A DNA stretch of 64,000 nt from Myxococcales bacterium 68-20. GTDB taxonomy: Bacteria > Myxococcota_A > Polyangia > Polyangiales > Polyangiaceae. Where the stretch lies: assembly GCA_001899635.1 (NCBI GenBank), contig MKVQ01000014.1, forward strand, positions 190,266-254,265, given 5' to 3'. Shown piece by piece: positions 1 to 9,447 of the stretch; position 1 is the stretch's first letter; every line of letters starts with the position of its first letter. The position numbers and the translations under genes were made by a program. The notes beneath the pieces are model-generated. The model did no database searches, was not told the origin of the DNA, and worked only from the letters and a program-made list of their open reading frames with translations.

Positions 1-531
1 GTCACGATCGGCTGCTTCTTGCTCGCTGGTCTACTCATCGTCGTGCTCGGCCTCCGCGATCGGAGGGGGGACATCCTCGCGCTAGGCGGGGCTCCCACGG
101 CGAGCGTGTCGCCTCCGGTGCCGTCGACGACGGAGATCGCGGCGTCTTCGCAGGACCTCCCGCCGCCGACGCCGACCACACCCGCGAGCGGCAGCGCGCT
201 CACGAGCGCGACGGCAGCTCCCACCGTGACGCCGCCCGTGAAGACGGCGCACACGGCGGTGACGCCGCGCGCGACGCCCAAGACGTCGGCTCCGCCTCCG
301 CCGCCTCCGCCCGAGGATCCCGGGTTCGTGACCGTCTCGGCCTATCCCTGGGCCAAGGTCACCGAGGGGGCGAAGGTCGTCTGCCCGGTCACGCCGTGCA
401 ACAAGGTCTCGATGAGCCCCGGCTCGCACACGCTCACCTTCGAGAACGGCGAGGCGCCCGGCCAGAAGCAGACGGTGACCGTGCTGGTGAAGTCGGGCGA
501 GACATCGACGAAGAACGTCGGCTTCAAGTGA
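1..531 (+). CDS. C-terminal part of a PEGA-domain membrane protein, probably a Ser/Thr kinase (5' truncated)
   Basis: The frame is open to the left edge, so the start lies outside the window. What remains is a membrane helix (first residues VTIGCFLLAGLLIVVLGL), then about 80 residues rich in Pro, Thr and Ala, then a PEGA-like beta domain (VTVSAYPWAKVTEGAKV through SPGSHTLTFENGE to VKSGETSTKNV). In myxobacteria this helix / Pro-Thr linker / PEGA order is the usual tail of eukaryote-like Ser/Thr protein kinases, with the kinase domain in the cytoplasm and PEGA outside. No kinase motif is visible here, so the kinase assignment is inference; it could also be another PEGA-anchored protein. It converges on the TPR gene ending at 605. 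Confidence 0.7.
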   Translation, partial: VTIGCFLLAGLLIVVLGLRDRRGDILALGGAPTASVSPPVPSTTEIAASSQDLPPPTPTTPASGSALTSATAAPTVTPPVKTAHTAVTPRATPKTSAPPPPPPPEDPGFVTVSAYPWAKVTEGAKVVCPVTPCNKVSMSPGSHTLTFENGEAPGQKQTVTVLVKSGETSTKNVGFK

Positions 532-604
532 CCGCGCGCGAGGACCGCGCGAACGTCCGTCAGGAGCTCATCGCCACGCCGAGAGACGCGACGAACGGTG
601 CGCG

Positions 605-1522
605 CTACTTGCAGAGCTCGGCGCCGCAACGGATCTGCGGTGCGAGCGAGGCCTTCGTCGCAGCTTCCTCCGGCCGGAACGCGAAGAACGCCGCGGTCCC
701 GCCGCCTGCGACGATGGCCCCCGCGATGACCCAGAAGACCGGGCTCGACAGGATCGAGCCGCCCGCCTTCTCGCCGCGCTTGTCGCCGTCGCCGCCGTAG
801 CCGTTGCCGTTGATCGGCCGCGAGCTCGCCTCGGCGAATGCGCTCTTCGGCACCTGCGGGCTGCCCGCCTCGAACACGGCGTTGTCGCGCTCGTCGAGCG
901 CCGTCGCGTAGAAGTCGAGGCGCGTCCGACCTTGCGTCGCCGGCGCGACCTCGACGGTCGCCTCGCCGACGGGGATGGTCGACACGGTGTATTCGCCCGA
1001 CGACGTCCAGCGGTAGCCGACGGTGACCTTCTTCGCGATCCGGGTCGGGTCGCGCGTCGTGATGCGGAGCTGGCCGCCGTCCGAGCGGACGTTCGCGACG
1101 ACCTCCATGCCGGGCTTCGACGGAAGGGACCGGAACTGGCCGCGCGCCTCGACGAACGGCGTGGAGACCTTCGGCCCGAGGTTCGTGTCGATCGTGTACT
1201 CGGGGTCGGACACGAGGAGGTGGAGGAACGCGTCGCGCGCTTGCTCTTCCTTGTCGAGGATGGCGTAGGTCACCGCGAGGATGCGGTAGGCGCGCACGAG
1301 CTGATCGTGCGAGAGACCCCTCTGCTTGATGACGCGCTCGGCGGTCTCGTTCGCCTTGTCGTAGTCGAGCTTCGCGTAGAGTTGCTCGGCGGTCTCGACG
1401 TCGACCGGCGCCTCGACGCGCGCCTTGTCCTTGCCCTTCGGCTCGGCGAAGGCCGCGCTTGTCGCGCTGGCGGCGGAAACACCGACCAGCACGCAGAGGA
1501 CGACACGGCGCAGCTTGCGCAT
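605..1522 (-). CDS. Exported TPR-like protein with C-terminal membrane helix
   Basis: 305 residues. The chosen ATG at 1522 gives a clear signal peptide (MRKLRRVVLCVLVG... with cleavage near AAFA); an upstream open frame to 2122 only shadows the deaminase gene on the other strand. Residues 40-120 look like TPR-type helices (ETAEQLYAKLDYDKANETAE; YAILDKEEQARDAFLHLL), followed by a beta-rich region with no family I recognise, and a C-terminal helix (SPVFWVIAGAIVAGGGTAAFFAF) near residue 270. The tail holds two Cys (RCGAELCK). Proteins of this layout are common beside kinases in Polyangia and are thought to be envelope proteins; no enzymatic motif is seen. Confidence 0.75.
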   Translation of the reverse strand: MRKLRRVVLCVLVGVSAASATSAAFAEPKGKDKARVEAPVDVETAEQLYAKLDYDKANETAERVIKQRGLSHDQLVRAYRILAVTYAILDKEEQARDAFLHLLVSDPEYTIDTNLGPKVSTPFVEARGQFRSLPSKPGMEVVANVRSDGGQLRITTRDPTRIAKKVTVGYRWTSSGEYTVSTIPVGEATVEVAPATQGRTRLDFYATALDERDNAVFEAGSPQVPKSAFAEASSRPINGNGYGGDGDKRGEKAGGSILSSPVFWVIAGAIVAGGGTAAFFAFRPEEAATKASLAPQIRCGAELCK

Positions 1523-1630
1523 GGCTCGAGGATACCCGTCGGAGCGCCGAGCGGCGAGGAAAGGATAAACGCTCCCTCGTGCGAGCAGGGCGTTGCGCTC
1601 CGGCCCGGCGAACCACCACAATCCCGGCCC

Positions 1631-2104
1631 ATGCCGAGAGAGCGCGCTTCCTGGGACGAGTACTTCATGAACATCGCTCGCGAGGTCGCGACCCGATCGA
1701 CCTGCGACCGCAAATTCGTCGGTGCAGTCGTCGTGCGCGATCGCTCGATCCTCGCGACCGGATACAACGGCTCGATCCGGGGGCTCGCGCATTGCGACGA
1801 AGAGGGCCATCTGATGGAGGACAACCACTGCGTGCGCACGGTGCACGCGGAGGCGAACGCGATCGTCCAGGCCGCCCGCAACGGCGTCCGGATCGAGGGG
1901 GCGTCGATCTACGTCACTGCCTCGCCTTGCTGGGGCTGCTTCCGCCTGATCGCGAATGCCGGGATCGCCCGGATCGTCTTCGGTGAGTTCTATCGCGACA
2001 AGAAGATCTTCGAGGTCTCGCAGAAGATCGGGATCGAGCTCGTCGACTTCTCCACGCATCACGCGAACAAGAGCGTCGCCACGCCGAGCCCGGAGATCGC
2101 ATGA
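1631..2104 (+). CDS. Deoxycytidylate deaminase family protein (dCMP deaminase)
   Basis: 157 residues, the normal size for zinc dCMP deaminases, which convert dCMP to dUMP for thymidylate synthesis. The zinc and catalytic signature is complete: HAE at residues 72-74 and PCWGC at 99-103; the N-terminal GAVVVRDRSILATGYNGS is also typical. The ATG at 1631 begins right before the conserved WDEYFMNIA segment. Its stop overlaps the start of the D-Ala-D-Ala ligase (ATGA at 2101-2104), so the two are translationally coupled. A ComE-type deaminase of the same superfamily is the alternative, but the fold and zinc chemistry are sure. Confidence 0.9.
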   Translation: MPRERASWDEYFMNIAREVATRSTCDRKFVGAVVVRDRSILATGYNGSIRGLAHCDEEGHLMEDNHCVRTVHAEANAIVQAARNGVRIEGASIYVTASPCWGCFRLIANAGIARIVFGEFYRDKKIFEVSQKIGIELVDFSTHHANKSVATPSPEIA

Positions 2105-3117
2105 CCTCCGCGGACACCCCATCGCGAGGGCAGCGCCGGTATTCGGTCGCGGTGGTGCAGGGGGGCCCTGCCTCCGAGGCCGAGGTGAGCCGCGCGTCGG
2201 CGGCGAGCGTCGCGCGTGGGCTCGAGGAGGCCGGGCATCGCGTCGTCCGCCTCGAGCTCGACGCCCACCTGGCCGACTCGCTCCGCACGGGCGGCTTCGA
2301 TGTCGTGTTTCCCGTCGCGCACGGCGCGGTGGGGGAGGACGGCTCGCTCCAGGGGCTGCTCGAGGTCCTCGATCTGCCGTACGTCGGCTCGGGCGTGCTC
2401 GCGAGCGCGCTCGCGATGGACAAGCGCACCGCCAAGGTCCTCTTCGCGGACGCCGGGCTCCCCATCGCGCGGTCGATCCACGCGCGGCGCGGCACGAGGA
2501 GCGCCGCGGTCGAAGCGGAGCGCGCGCTGCGAGAGCTCGGCGACGCGCTCGTCGTGAAGCCGTGCTCGAACGGCTCGGCCATCGGCGTCGCCCGCCTCAC
2601 CGGCGGGGCATCGGCTGCCGACGTCGCGAAGGCGATCTCCGCAGCGTGGGAGGTCGACGAGGTCGCCCTCGTCGAGGTCTTCGCGCCGGGGAGAGAGGTC
2701 ACGTGCGGCGTGATCGATATGCGTGATCCGGCCTGGCTCCCGCCGACCGAGATTCGTGCACCAAAGGATGCATTTTACACATATCAGGCGCGCTACGCAC
2801 CCGGACGAAGCGAGCATCTCTGCCCGGCCCCGCTCGGCGACGCCCTGACGCGGCGGGTGCAGGAGATCGCCGTTGCCGCCCATCGGGCGCTCGGGTGCCG
2901 CGACCTCTCGCGGGTGGACTTCGTCGTGCCCGCGGAAGGCGAGCCGACGCTCCTCGAGGTGAACACGATGCCCGGGTTCACCGAGACGAGCCTCTACCCC
3001 GAGGCCGCCGCGATCGCCGGGATCCCGATGCCCGAGCTCTGTAGCGGGTTCGTCCATGCCGCCGTCCTTCGCGGCTCGAGCCGCAGGAACATCCCGCTCC
3101 CGCTTCCGCGAGCCTGA
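2101..3117 (+). CDS. ddl: D-alanine--D-alanine ligase
   Basis: 338 residues. It joins two D-Ala with ATP for the peptidoglycan pentapeptide, in the cytoplasm. ATP-grasp signatures are present in order: VVQGGPASEAEVS at the N-terminus, HGAVGEDGSLQGLLE near residue 75, LVVKPCSNGSAIGV near 150, EVFAPGREVTCGV near 195, and LLEVNTMPGFTETSLYPE near 285, which carries the magnesium and phosphate ligands. The first signature reads GGPASEAEVS where HGGxSxEHxVS is usual, so that binding loop is slightly diverged. It overlaps the dCMP deaminase by four bases. Housekeeping assignment; a second ddl elsewhere in the genome cannot be excluded. Confidence 0.95.
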   Translation: MTSADTPSRGQRRYSVAVVQGGPASEAEVSRASAASVARGLEEAGHRVVRLELDAHLADSLRTGGFDVVFPVAHGAVGEDGSLQGLLEVLDLPYVGSGVLASALAMDKRTAKVLFADAGLPIARSIHARRGTRSAAVEAERALRELGDALVVKPCSNGSAIGVARLTGGASAADVAKAISAAWEVDEVALVEVFAPGREVTCGVIDMRDPAWLPPTEIRAPKDAFYTYQARYAPGRSEHLCPAPLGDALTRRVQEIAVAAHRALGCRDLSRVDFVVPAEGEPTLLEVNTMPGFTETSLYPEAAAIAGIPMPELCSGFVHAAVLRGSSRRNIPLPLPRA

Positions 3118-3338
3118 CGACCTACCTCGGCCTACGTCCGCCTCGCCGCAGGGAGGGATGGACAGGTCCGCGGTTCGGGCCCAAGCTGACGTGTGCAGCG
3201 AGTCCAGCGAAACGAAGGGATCTCGACGCTCTGGACCAGGTCGATGGCGTTGTTCTTGCTCGGTCTCGGAAGTGAGAAACGAGCGCTTTCGGTGCAAAGA
3301 GGAGCGCTCGTGGGTCGTCTTACAGAGAGTAGAAGGCG

Positions 3339-4457
3339 ATGAGGCGCGACTCGCTTTATGGAGAGGAGATCGTCTGGAGCGGCGGCCCGAAGGTCGCCTC
3401 GGTGCCGATCGCGTTCAAGCTCGCAGCCGTCGTCGCCGGCACGATGTCCGCGGTCACGGTCGCCTTCGCCGTCGTGGTCGCGACGGGGCTCCGCCAGCAC
3501 GTCGGCGACCTCGTGCTCTTCGCCGCGTGGTCGGCGTCGCTCGCCCTCGCCGCGTGGCGCTTGCCGCTCTGGTTCCGCTCCTCGGCGCGGTACGTCGTCA
3601 CCGAGAAGCAGGTGATCTGGGAGCGCGGTCGTCTCCGGCGATCCATCGAGCGCAGCGCGATCAGCTATGCGGTCATCCGGTGGAGCCCGAGCACACCCGG
3701 CGTCGGCGATCTGGTGCTCGAGCGTGCGGTGCCGACCGGCGCGCTGAGGCGGACGCTCAGCCTCACCCTTCCGGACGTCGAGGCGCCGGACCGTCTCTGG
3801 GCGATCGTGCGCGGGCTCACGCCGAGCGCACCCCTCGGTGATGGGAATCGCCCGCTGGCACAGCGGCTCGATGACGGCGAGCGTGTGCTCTGGACCGCAC
3901 GGCCGTGGGCCTCACGCTGGACGCCTCGCCGGATCGCGACCGCGGCCGGCGGGGCGCTTCTCGCGCTGGCCGCGGTGTACGTGTTCGCGCGCATGACTCC
4001 GCCGATCACGCGCGTCCTCCGCGCTCACGCGCTGCCGCCGGCCACCGAGGCCGTGCTCATCGGCGGCGCGGCGCTCGTCGTCCTCCTCATCGCCGGGGTC
4101 GCGGGCTTCGTCGGCTATTCCGCGGTCCTGCGTCCGTGGCTTCTCGCGCGTGCCACGCGCTACTTCGTCACCGATCGCCGCGTGCTCATCCGGCGCGGTA
4201 CCGAGGAGCTCCATCTCGATCGCCAGCGCATCGCGTACGTCATCACCGCGCCGTGGCGTGAGGGAAGCGCGTGGCGCGACGTGTACCTCGTGCTCGACGG
4301 TCCGCAGGCACGCGCCTTCTCGCCGAGCGGCGCGTTCGGTGGGGCCGACGAGCAGCGCCTCGTCCCGATGTTCGCCGCCGTCGAGGACGCCGACACCGCG
4401 ACCGAGGTCCTTCACGTGAGTCGCATCTCGCTCACGGACGCGCGCGAGGCGGCTTAG
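3339..4457 (+). CDS. Membrane protein with two bacterial PH (bPH2-type) units
   Basis: 372 residues, built from an internal duplication. Each half has a GE(E/R)(I/V)(V/L)W motif, then a pair of membrane helices, then a small beta domain beginning ARYVVTEKQVIWERGRL in the first half and TRYFVTDRRVLIRRG in the second, each followed by an Ile/Tyr strand (ISYAVI, IAYVIT). This is the layout of YdbS/YdbT-type bacterial PH proteins. Members sit in the inner membrane; their function is poorly known and envelope stress or export roles have been proposed. The ATG at 3339 is preceded by AGAAGG, a reasonable ribosome site. It stands alone, 221 bases after ddl. Confidence 0.75.
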   Translation: MRRDSLYGEEIVWSGGPKVASVPIAFKLAAVVAGTMSAVTVAFAVVVATGLRQHVGDLVLFAAWSASLALAAWRLPLWFRSSARYVVTEKQVIWERGRLRRSIERSAISYAVIRWSPSTPGVGDLVLERAVPTGALRRTLSLTLPDVEAPDRLWAIVRGLTPSAPLGDGNRPLAQRLDDGERVLWTARPWASRWTPRRIATAAGGALLALAAVYVFARMTPPITRVLRAHALPPATEAVLIGGAALVVLLIAGVAGFVGYSAVLRPWLLARATRYFVTDRRVLIRRGTEELHLDRQRIAYVITAPWREGSAWRDVYLVLDGPQARAFSPSGAFGGADEQRLVPMFAAVEDADTATEVLHVSRISLTDAREAA

Positions 4458-4706
4458 CTCGACCGACCCGCCGTCCACGCATCAGGTCCGGTCGTGAACC
4501 AGTCGTGAACCAGGCGCTGCGGCCCCGCTGTGCTTCGCGACGGACGTGGGCTCGTGGAGGCGGAGACGCGAGGATCAGAGTTCTTTACGGAAACGGCCGA
4601 GAACAATCCGGAGGCGTCGTGCGTCGGATCGACCATGGGCGCGCTGGACTCTGCTGAACGTCCTGTCCGTGGGTCTTCGTCTGGATATGGTAGAAGCCGG
4701 AGCGCG

Positions 4707-6350
4707 GTGGAGATCGGCCAGGTCGTCAGCGACAAGTACAAGCTTCTCCGGTTGCTCGGAGATGGGGGGATGGGTTCGGTCTACGAGGCCGAGCACGTCC
4801 GGCTCGGCACGCACGTTGCGATCAAGGTGCTTCACACCGATCTCGCGCGTCGTGCCGGCATCGCCGAGCGTTTTCTGCAGGAGGCGCGCGTCTCCGCGCA
4901 GATCCGGAGCCCGCACGTCGTCCAGGTGACCGACGTCGATCGCACGCCCGACGGCGTCGCGTACCTCGTGATGGAGCTGCTCCAGGGCGAGCCGCTCGCC
5001 GGCTTGATGAAGCGGGAACGCAAGCTGGCGGTCCCGACCGCGTGCGAATACGTCACGCAGATCCTCCAGGCGCTCGAGGCGGCTCACGCGCTCGGCGTGA
5101 TCCACCGCGATCTCAAGCCCGACAACGTCTTCGTCACGTTCCAGGGCGGGAAGCCGGTCCTGAAGCTGATCGACTTCGGGATCGCGAAGCTCAAGACCGC
5201 ACAGGCGGGGCAGACGAAGAACCTGACGGTCGCCGGGATGCTCATGGGCACGCCCGAGTACATGGCGCCGGAGCAGGCCTACTCGGCCGACAAGGTCGAC
5301 GTCCGCGCGGACCTCTATGCGGTCGGCGTGATGCTCTACGAGATGCTCTCCGGGCAGCCGCCGGCCGAGGCGGACGATCCGCGTGTCCTCATCCTGAAGG
5401 TGGAGCGCGGGGAGGTGACGCCGCTCGTGCAGGCGGCTCCCGGGATCGAGCCGCAGCTCGCGGGCTTCGTGCATCGCGCGATGGCGCCGCGGCCCGAGCT
5501 CCGCTTCGCGAACGCGACGGAGATGCGCCTCGCGCTCGAAGACGTCCTCCGCGGCAGGCGTCCGGGGACCGCGAAGCTCGCGGTGGCGGGCGGCGGCGGC
5601 ACCGCTCCGATCGCGGCGCCTATCGCGGCGCCGGCGGCGCTCGCCGACACCGCCGAGGCTCGGGCGGACATCGGAACCGGGACGGTCATGGGCGCGCCGG
5701 TCGATGCCGCGTTGGCGAACCCGGCAGCCGCGCCGGCGCCCCCGATGGCACACGCCAGCGGCGGGACGATCGGCGCTCCGCCCTTGGCTCCGCCGGCGAT
5801 GGCGCCGCTCGCGATGACGCCCCCGCCTCCGCATCACGCACCGGCGTACTACGAGGCGTCCGCACGCCCCCCGGAGAAGCGATCGGGAGGAGGTCTCGTC
5901 GTCGTGCTCGCGGTCGTCGCGCTCCTGCTCGGTGCGGGAGCCGTCGTGGCGTACGTCGTCGGCATGCAGGAGTCCGCGCCCGTGCCGCTTCCGCCGCCGA
6001 CGTTCGCCACGGCGACGCCGCCTGCGACCTCGACGGTGACGACGCCGGCGACGACGACGATCACGCCGGTCACGCCGCTCACGACCTCGACGGTGCTTCC
6101 GCCCGCGCCGAACCCGAACCCGAATCCGAACCCGGTCACGAAGAAGGACGCAGGCGGCGGCGGTCAAGCTCAGCAGGATGCGGGCGGCGGCGGCGCACAG
6201 CCTGCCGCAGATGCCGGGGCGTCGTCGGGGCAGACGACGATCGTGACGCCGTTCGGGACTTTCCAGTTCCCCGGTCCGCGGCCGCCGTTCTACCCGCCGG
6301 ATCAGCCCTGGCCGCCGCCCGGAATTGGCCCGTTGCCATCGCCCCCGTAG
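4707..6350 (+). CDS. Eukaryote-like Ser/Thr protein kinase with membrane helix
   Basis: About 547 residues from GTG 4707. Kinase motifs: glycine loop LGDGGMGSVYEA (18-29), Lys40 in AIKVL, HRDLKPDN (133-140), DFG (156-158), GTPEYMAPEQ, and DVRADLYAVGVMLYEMLSG. So this is a complete, probably active, Hanks-type kinase (residues 1-280). It is followed by an Ala/Pro-rich linker, one membrane helix (GGLVVVLAVVALLLGAG) and a Thr/Pro-rich outer tail with Asn-Pro repeats. Starts further up, ATG 4635 and GTG 4530, stay in frame; 4707 is chosen because it gives the usual kinase N-terminus with GGAG close by. It leads a co-directional set with the DUF4175-like and peptidase genes. Confidence 0.92.
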   Translation: MEIGQVVSDKYKLLRLLGDGGMGSVYEAEHVRLGTHVAIKVLHTDLARRAGIAERFLQEARVSAQIRSPHVVQVTDVDRTPDGVAYLVMELLQGEPLAGLMKRERKLAVPTACEYVTQILQALEAAHALGVIHRDLKPDNVFVTFQGGKPVLKLIDFGIAKLKTAQAGQTKNLTVAGMLMGTPEYMAPEQAYSADKVDVRADLYAVGVMLYEMLSGQPPAEADDPRVLILKVERGEVTPLVQAAPGIEPQLAGFVHRAMAPRPELRFANATEMRLALEDVLRGRRPGTAKLAVAGGGGTAPIAAPIAAPAALADTAEARADIGTGTVMGAPVDAALANPAAAPAPPMAHASGGTIGAPPLAPPAMAPLAMTPPPPHHAPAYYEASARPPEKRSGGGLVVVLAVVALLLGAGAVVAYVVGMQESAPVPLPPPTFATATPPATSTVTTPATTTITPVTPLTTSTVLPPAPNPNPNPNPVTKKDAGGGGQAQQDAGGGGAQPAADAGASSGQTTIVTPFGTFQFPGPRPPFYPPDQPWPPPGIGPLPSPP

Positions 6351-6426
6351 TGAGCGTGAGCTAGGCTCGAACGGCCGAAACGTCGTGGTGGATCACGGCC
6401 GGAGGCACAGCAAACGAAACGCAGCG

Positions 6427-9400
6427 ATGGCGACGGCGGACTCGAAGACGACCCAGCAGCCGGAGCGCGCGCAAGAAGGTGAGGTGGACCTCACGGAGCG
6501 CGCTCGCCGGACGTCGCGGCGCAATCGACCGCCGCGCGGGAAGAAGACACCGGACGCTCCGCTGCATGGCGAGGCGCTGCGCGCGCTCGCCGATGCGTGG
6601 CTTTTCGCTGTTCGGGGTCCACGCCGGCATGCCGTCGCCGCAGCGGCCGTGCTCCTCGCGACGATCGCGATGCTCGTCGCGCGTGGCGGCACCGCGCAGG
6701 CGAGGCTGAGCGGTGCGCTCATCCTTGCAGTGACCGTCCTCGGGGTCGTCGTCGTGCGTCTCCTCGAGCGGCGCGTCTTCGCGAGCCCGGCTCGTACGAT
6801 CGAGCATGTCGCTGGACGCATGGAGCCGGAGGCGGCCGCGCGGGCGATCCGGGCGCTGTCGCTCCTCGAGCCCGTCGCGACGCGCGGTGCCTCGCGCGAT
6901 CTCGCGGAGCTCCACGTCGCTCGCTCGCTCGCAGCGCTTCCACTCGACGGCGTGCGTCGAGGCGCGCAGCGTGTCGCGTTCGTGCTCGGCGTCGTCGCGC
7001 TCGGGCTCGCGGCGGTCAACGTCGCTGCGTGCGCGATGAACCCGTGGGCCGCTGCCGAGGGCGCCGACGTGCTCGTCGCTCGCGGGGGCGTCGCGCCTGT
7101 CGGGATGACGTGGTTGAGCGAGCCGCAGATCCGCGCGCGCCCGCCGGACTACCTCCACCTGGAGGAGCGGCGCGTGATGCCGTACGACGACGTCGCGCTC
7201 CCGCGCGGCACGCTCCTCACCGTTCGAGGAGCTCCGATCCATGCCGGTCGGCGCCTCCTCCTGACCGACGGCTCCGCCGAGGTGCCGTTCGTCGACGACG
7301 GCTCCGGTCACGTCGTCGCGCGCTGGCCGCTCGCGGACTCGGTCAACCTGAGGGTGGTGGCGCGCTTCGGCAACGTCGTCATCCCCGAGCCGGAGGCCAC
7401 GCCGGTCGAGTCGATCCCCGACCTGCCGCCGCTCGTCAGGCTCGAGGGCGCTCCGAAGCAGATCCGCCTCGCGAGTGAAGAGGACACCTCGGAGATCCCG
7501 ATCCACTACGACGCGATGGACGATCACGGACTCCGCGAGGTGCACCTCGTCCTCCGTGCCGGTCCGAGAGAAGAGAGGCGCGTCCTCGCTCGTCTCGACG
7601 GGGAGACGAAGACCGATCGGGGCGGCTACAACCTCCGCGCGAGCGACGCCTTCATCAAGAAGAGCCACGCGCCGATCGAGGTCCGCGTCGAGGCGAAGGA
7701 CAACGATCCGATCACCGGGCCGAAGTGGGGCGCGAGCGACGCGATCACGATCGTGCCGCCCGACGTGGGAGAGCCGCAGTCGCGGCGCCTCGCTGGCCTC
7801 GTGCGGGTGCGTGACGAGCTCGTCGATGCGCTTGCGTGGCGGCTCCGGACGCCGCTCCCCGCGGAGCCGAAGGAGCGACGGGCGATGCTCGAGCGCGACG
7901 TGAAGCTCGCCGACGAGGGGAGCGAGGCGCTCGAGACGGCGCTCACGACGTCGTATGCGGGCGTCCGCGTTTCGAGCCGCCTCGGCGCGATGCTCCGCGG
8001 ACGCATGCGCAAGGTGAAGGACGCGGCGAACAACCAGCTCCGCTCTCCGAGCACATCGGCGCGCGCGAACGTGGTGAAGGCGACCGAGCGAATGGTGCTC
8101 GTGATCGACGCGGCCATCCAGGGCCTCGGCCTGCGTGACACCCGTGGGGTCGCGCGCGAGCTCGCGGAGGTCGCGGAGGAGCTCGCGGCGGCGGCGGCGC
8201 TCGCTCACAAGCCTGCCGAGAAGGTCCGCGGCGAGCAGCGAATGGACGCAGCGGTGATCGTCCTCGACGGCGGAGGCAAGGCGATGCGCCGCCTCGGCGC
8301 GCTCGGTCGTGACATCGGCGAGATCGTCGAGATGGACCTGCTTCGGGTCGCGCGTGCGCGCGGCGCGAGCGATCTGACGCATGCAGTGCTCGCTGCGCAG
8401 GATCTCGCTGCGCGCCTTCGCCAGCCCGATCCTTCGTTCGGTGCGCGCGGTGGTCGGCCGTCCCAGGCAGGCGGCGAGTCGGGCGGTGGTCGTGGCGCGC
8501 CCGGTGCGGAGGACGACGGCGAGGCGAGCGACGTCGAGGAGGCCTTCAACGAGGCGGCGAGGGAGCTCGACAAGCTCGCAGCCGAGCACGCCGGCCACGT
8601 CGGTCGAGTCGAGCAAGCGCTTGCCGCGGGCTCGACGAAAGAAGACGTCGATGCGCTCTCCGAAGAGGCGAAGAAGCACGCGCAGAAGATCCGCGAAGCG
8701 GTCCGCCCGCTGCCGAACGTCGGCGGCGGAAGCGACTCGTGGACCAGCAAGGGCGCCGCCGCGCGCGAGCACGCCGAGCAGATGGCCAAGTCGATGGAGC
8801 AGGGCAACGCCGCCGACGCGGTGCAGAGCGGCCGCAACGCGCTCGGCGCGCTCGACGAGGCCAAGCGCGCGGCGTCGCGTGAGCGCTTCGGGCGGTTCGG
8901 GGACCCGAACGCCGAGCGCACGGTCGACGATGCGCGGCGGCAGATGGAGGCCGAGGTGAAGTGGGCCGAGGACAAGCTCGAGGAGCTTCGCCGGCGCGCC
9001 GCGCAGCGCGCCGCTCCGGAGCTGCGCGAGCATGCTGACACCGAAGGCAAGCTCGGCGAGCGCGCACGGGAGCTCGCGAACAAGGGGCGCGACCAGGAGG
9101 CGCTCCCGGCGCCAGCGCTCGATGCTCTCCGTGACGCCGAGGAGGCCGCGCAGGAAGCGGCGAAGGCGCTCCGTGGAGGGGATGCGGATCGCGGGCTCGC
9201 CAAGCAGCGCGAGGCGCAGCAGAAGCTCGAGATGGCGCGCGACGCGCTGGGCGAGGGCGAGGGCGAGCGCGACGGCGAAAGTGGCGACGGCGATCGAGCC
9301 GCGCGCGATCACGCCGACATTCCGAAGGCCGACGCGCACAAGGGGCCGGAGGAGTTCCGCAAGCGCGTCATCAAAGGGCTCGGCCAGCCCTCGAGCGGGA

Positions 9401-9447
9401 AATACAAGGACGCCGTGAAACGCTATGCGGAGGGGCTCCTCCGATGA
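6427..9447 (+). CDS. DUF4175-like membrane protein with long coiled-coil C-terminus
   Basis: About 1006 residues from ATG 6427. Three hydrophobic segments lie in the first 215 residues (HAVAAAAVLLATIAMLVA; LSGALILAVTVLGVVVV; VAFVLGVVALGLAAVNVAA), as in DUF4175 / TIGR02302 proteins. Next comes a periplasmic beta region holding the DDHGLREVHLVLR motif typical of that family, then about 500 residues of charged helix and coiled coil rich in Glu, Arg and Ala. Family function is unknown; such genes often sit near MoxR-BatA type loci, which are not seen here. It starts 76 bases after the kinase and overlaps the peptidase by four bases (ATGA), so the three are likely one operon. The family call is from memory of the motif pattern. 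Confidence 0.72.
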   Translation: MATADSKTTQQPERAQEGEVDLTERARRTSRRNRPPRGKKTPDAPLHGEALRALADAWLFAVRGPRRHAVAAAAVLLATIAMLVARGGTAQARLSGALILAVTVLGVVVVRLLERRVFASPARTIEHVAGRMEPEAAARAIRALSLLEPVATRGASRDLAELHVARSLAALPLDGVRRGAQRVAFVLGVVALGLAAVNVAACAMNPWAAAEGADVLVARGGVAPVGMTWLSEPQIRARPPDYLHLEERRVMPYDDVALPRGTLLTVRGAPIHAGRRLLLTDGSAEVPFVDDGSGHVVARWPLADSVNLRVVARFGNVVIPEPEATPVESIPDLPPLVRLEGAPKQIRLASEEDTSEIPIHYDAMDDHGLREVHLVLRAGPREERRVLARLDGETKTDRGGYNLRASDAFIKKSHAPIEVRVEAKDNDPITGPKWGASDAITIVPPDVGEPQSRRLAGLVRVRDELVDALAWRLRTPLPAEPKERRAMLERDVKLADEGSEALETALTTSYAGVRVSSRLGAMLRGRMRKVKDAANNQLRSPSTSARANVVKATERMVLVIDAAIQGLGLRDTRGVARELAEVAEELAAAAALAHKPAEKVRGEQRMDAAVIVLDGGGKAMRRLGALGRDIGEIVEMDLLRVARARGASDLTHAVLAAQDLAARLRQPDPSFGARGGRPSQAGGESGGGRGAPGAEDDGEASDVEEAFNEAARELDKLAAEHAGHVGRVEQALAAGSTKEDVDALSEEAKKHAQKIREAVRPLPNVGGGSDSWTSKGAAAREHAEQMAKSMEQGNAADAVQSGRNALGALDEAKRAASRERFGRFGDPNAERTVDDARRQMEAEVKWAEDKLEELRRRAAQRAAPELREHADTEGKLGERARELANKGRDQEALPAPALDALRDAEEAAQEAAKALRGGDADRGLAKQREAQQKLEMARDALGEGEGERDGESGDGDRAARDHADIPKADAHKGPEEFRKRVIKGLGQPSSGKYKDAVKRYAEGLLR

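Noticed and set aside
6109-6136. AACCCG hexamer repeats in the kinase tail
   Set aside because: They simply encode the Asn-Pro run of the outer linker in frame; not an independent repeat element.
6361-9339. 992-residue open frame on the minus strand
   Set aside because: Antisense shadow of the DUF4175-like gene; composition is Arg/Leu/Glu-rich and no motif or signal is visible.
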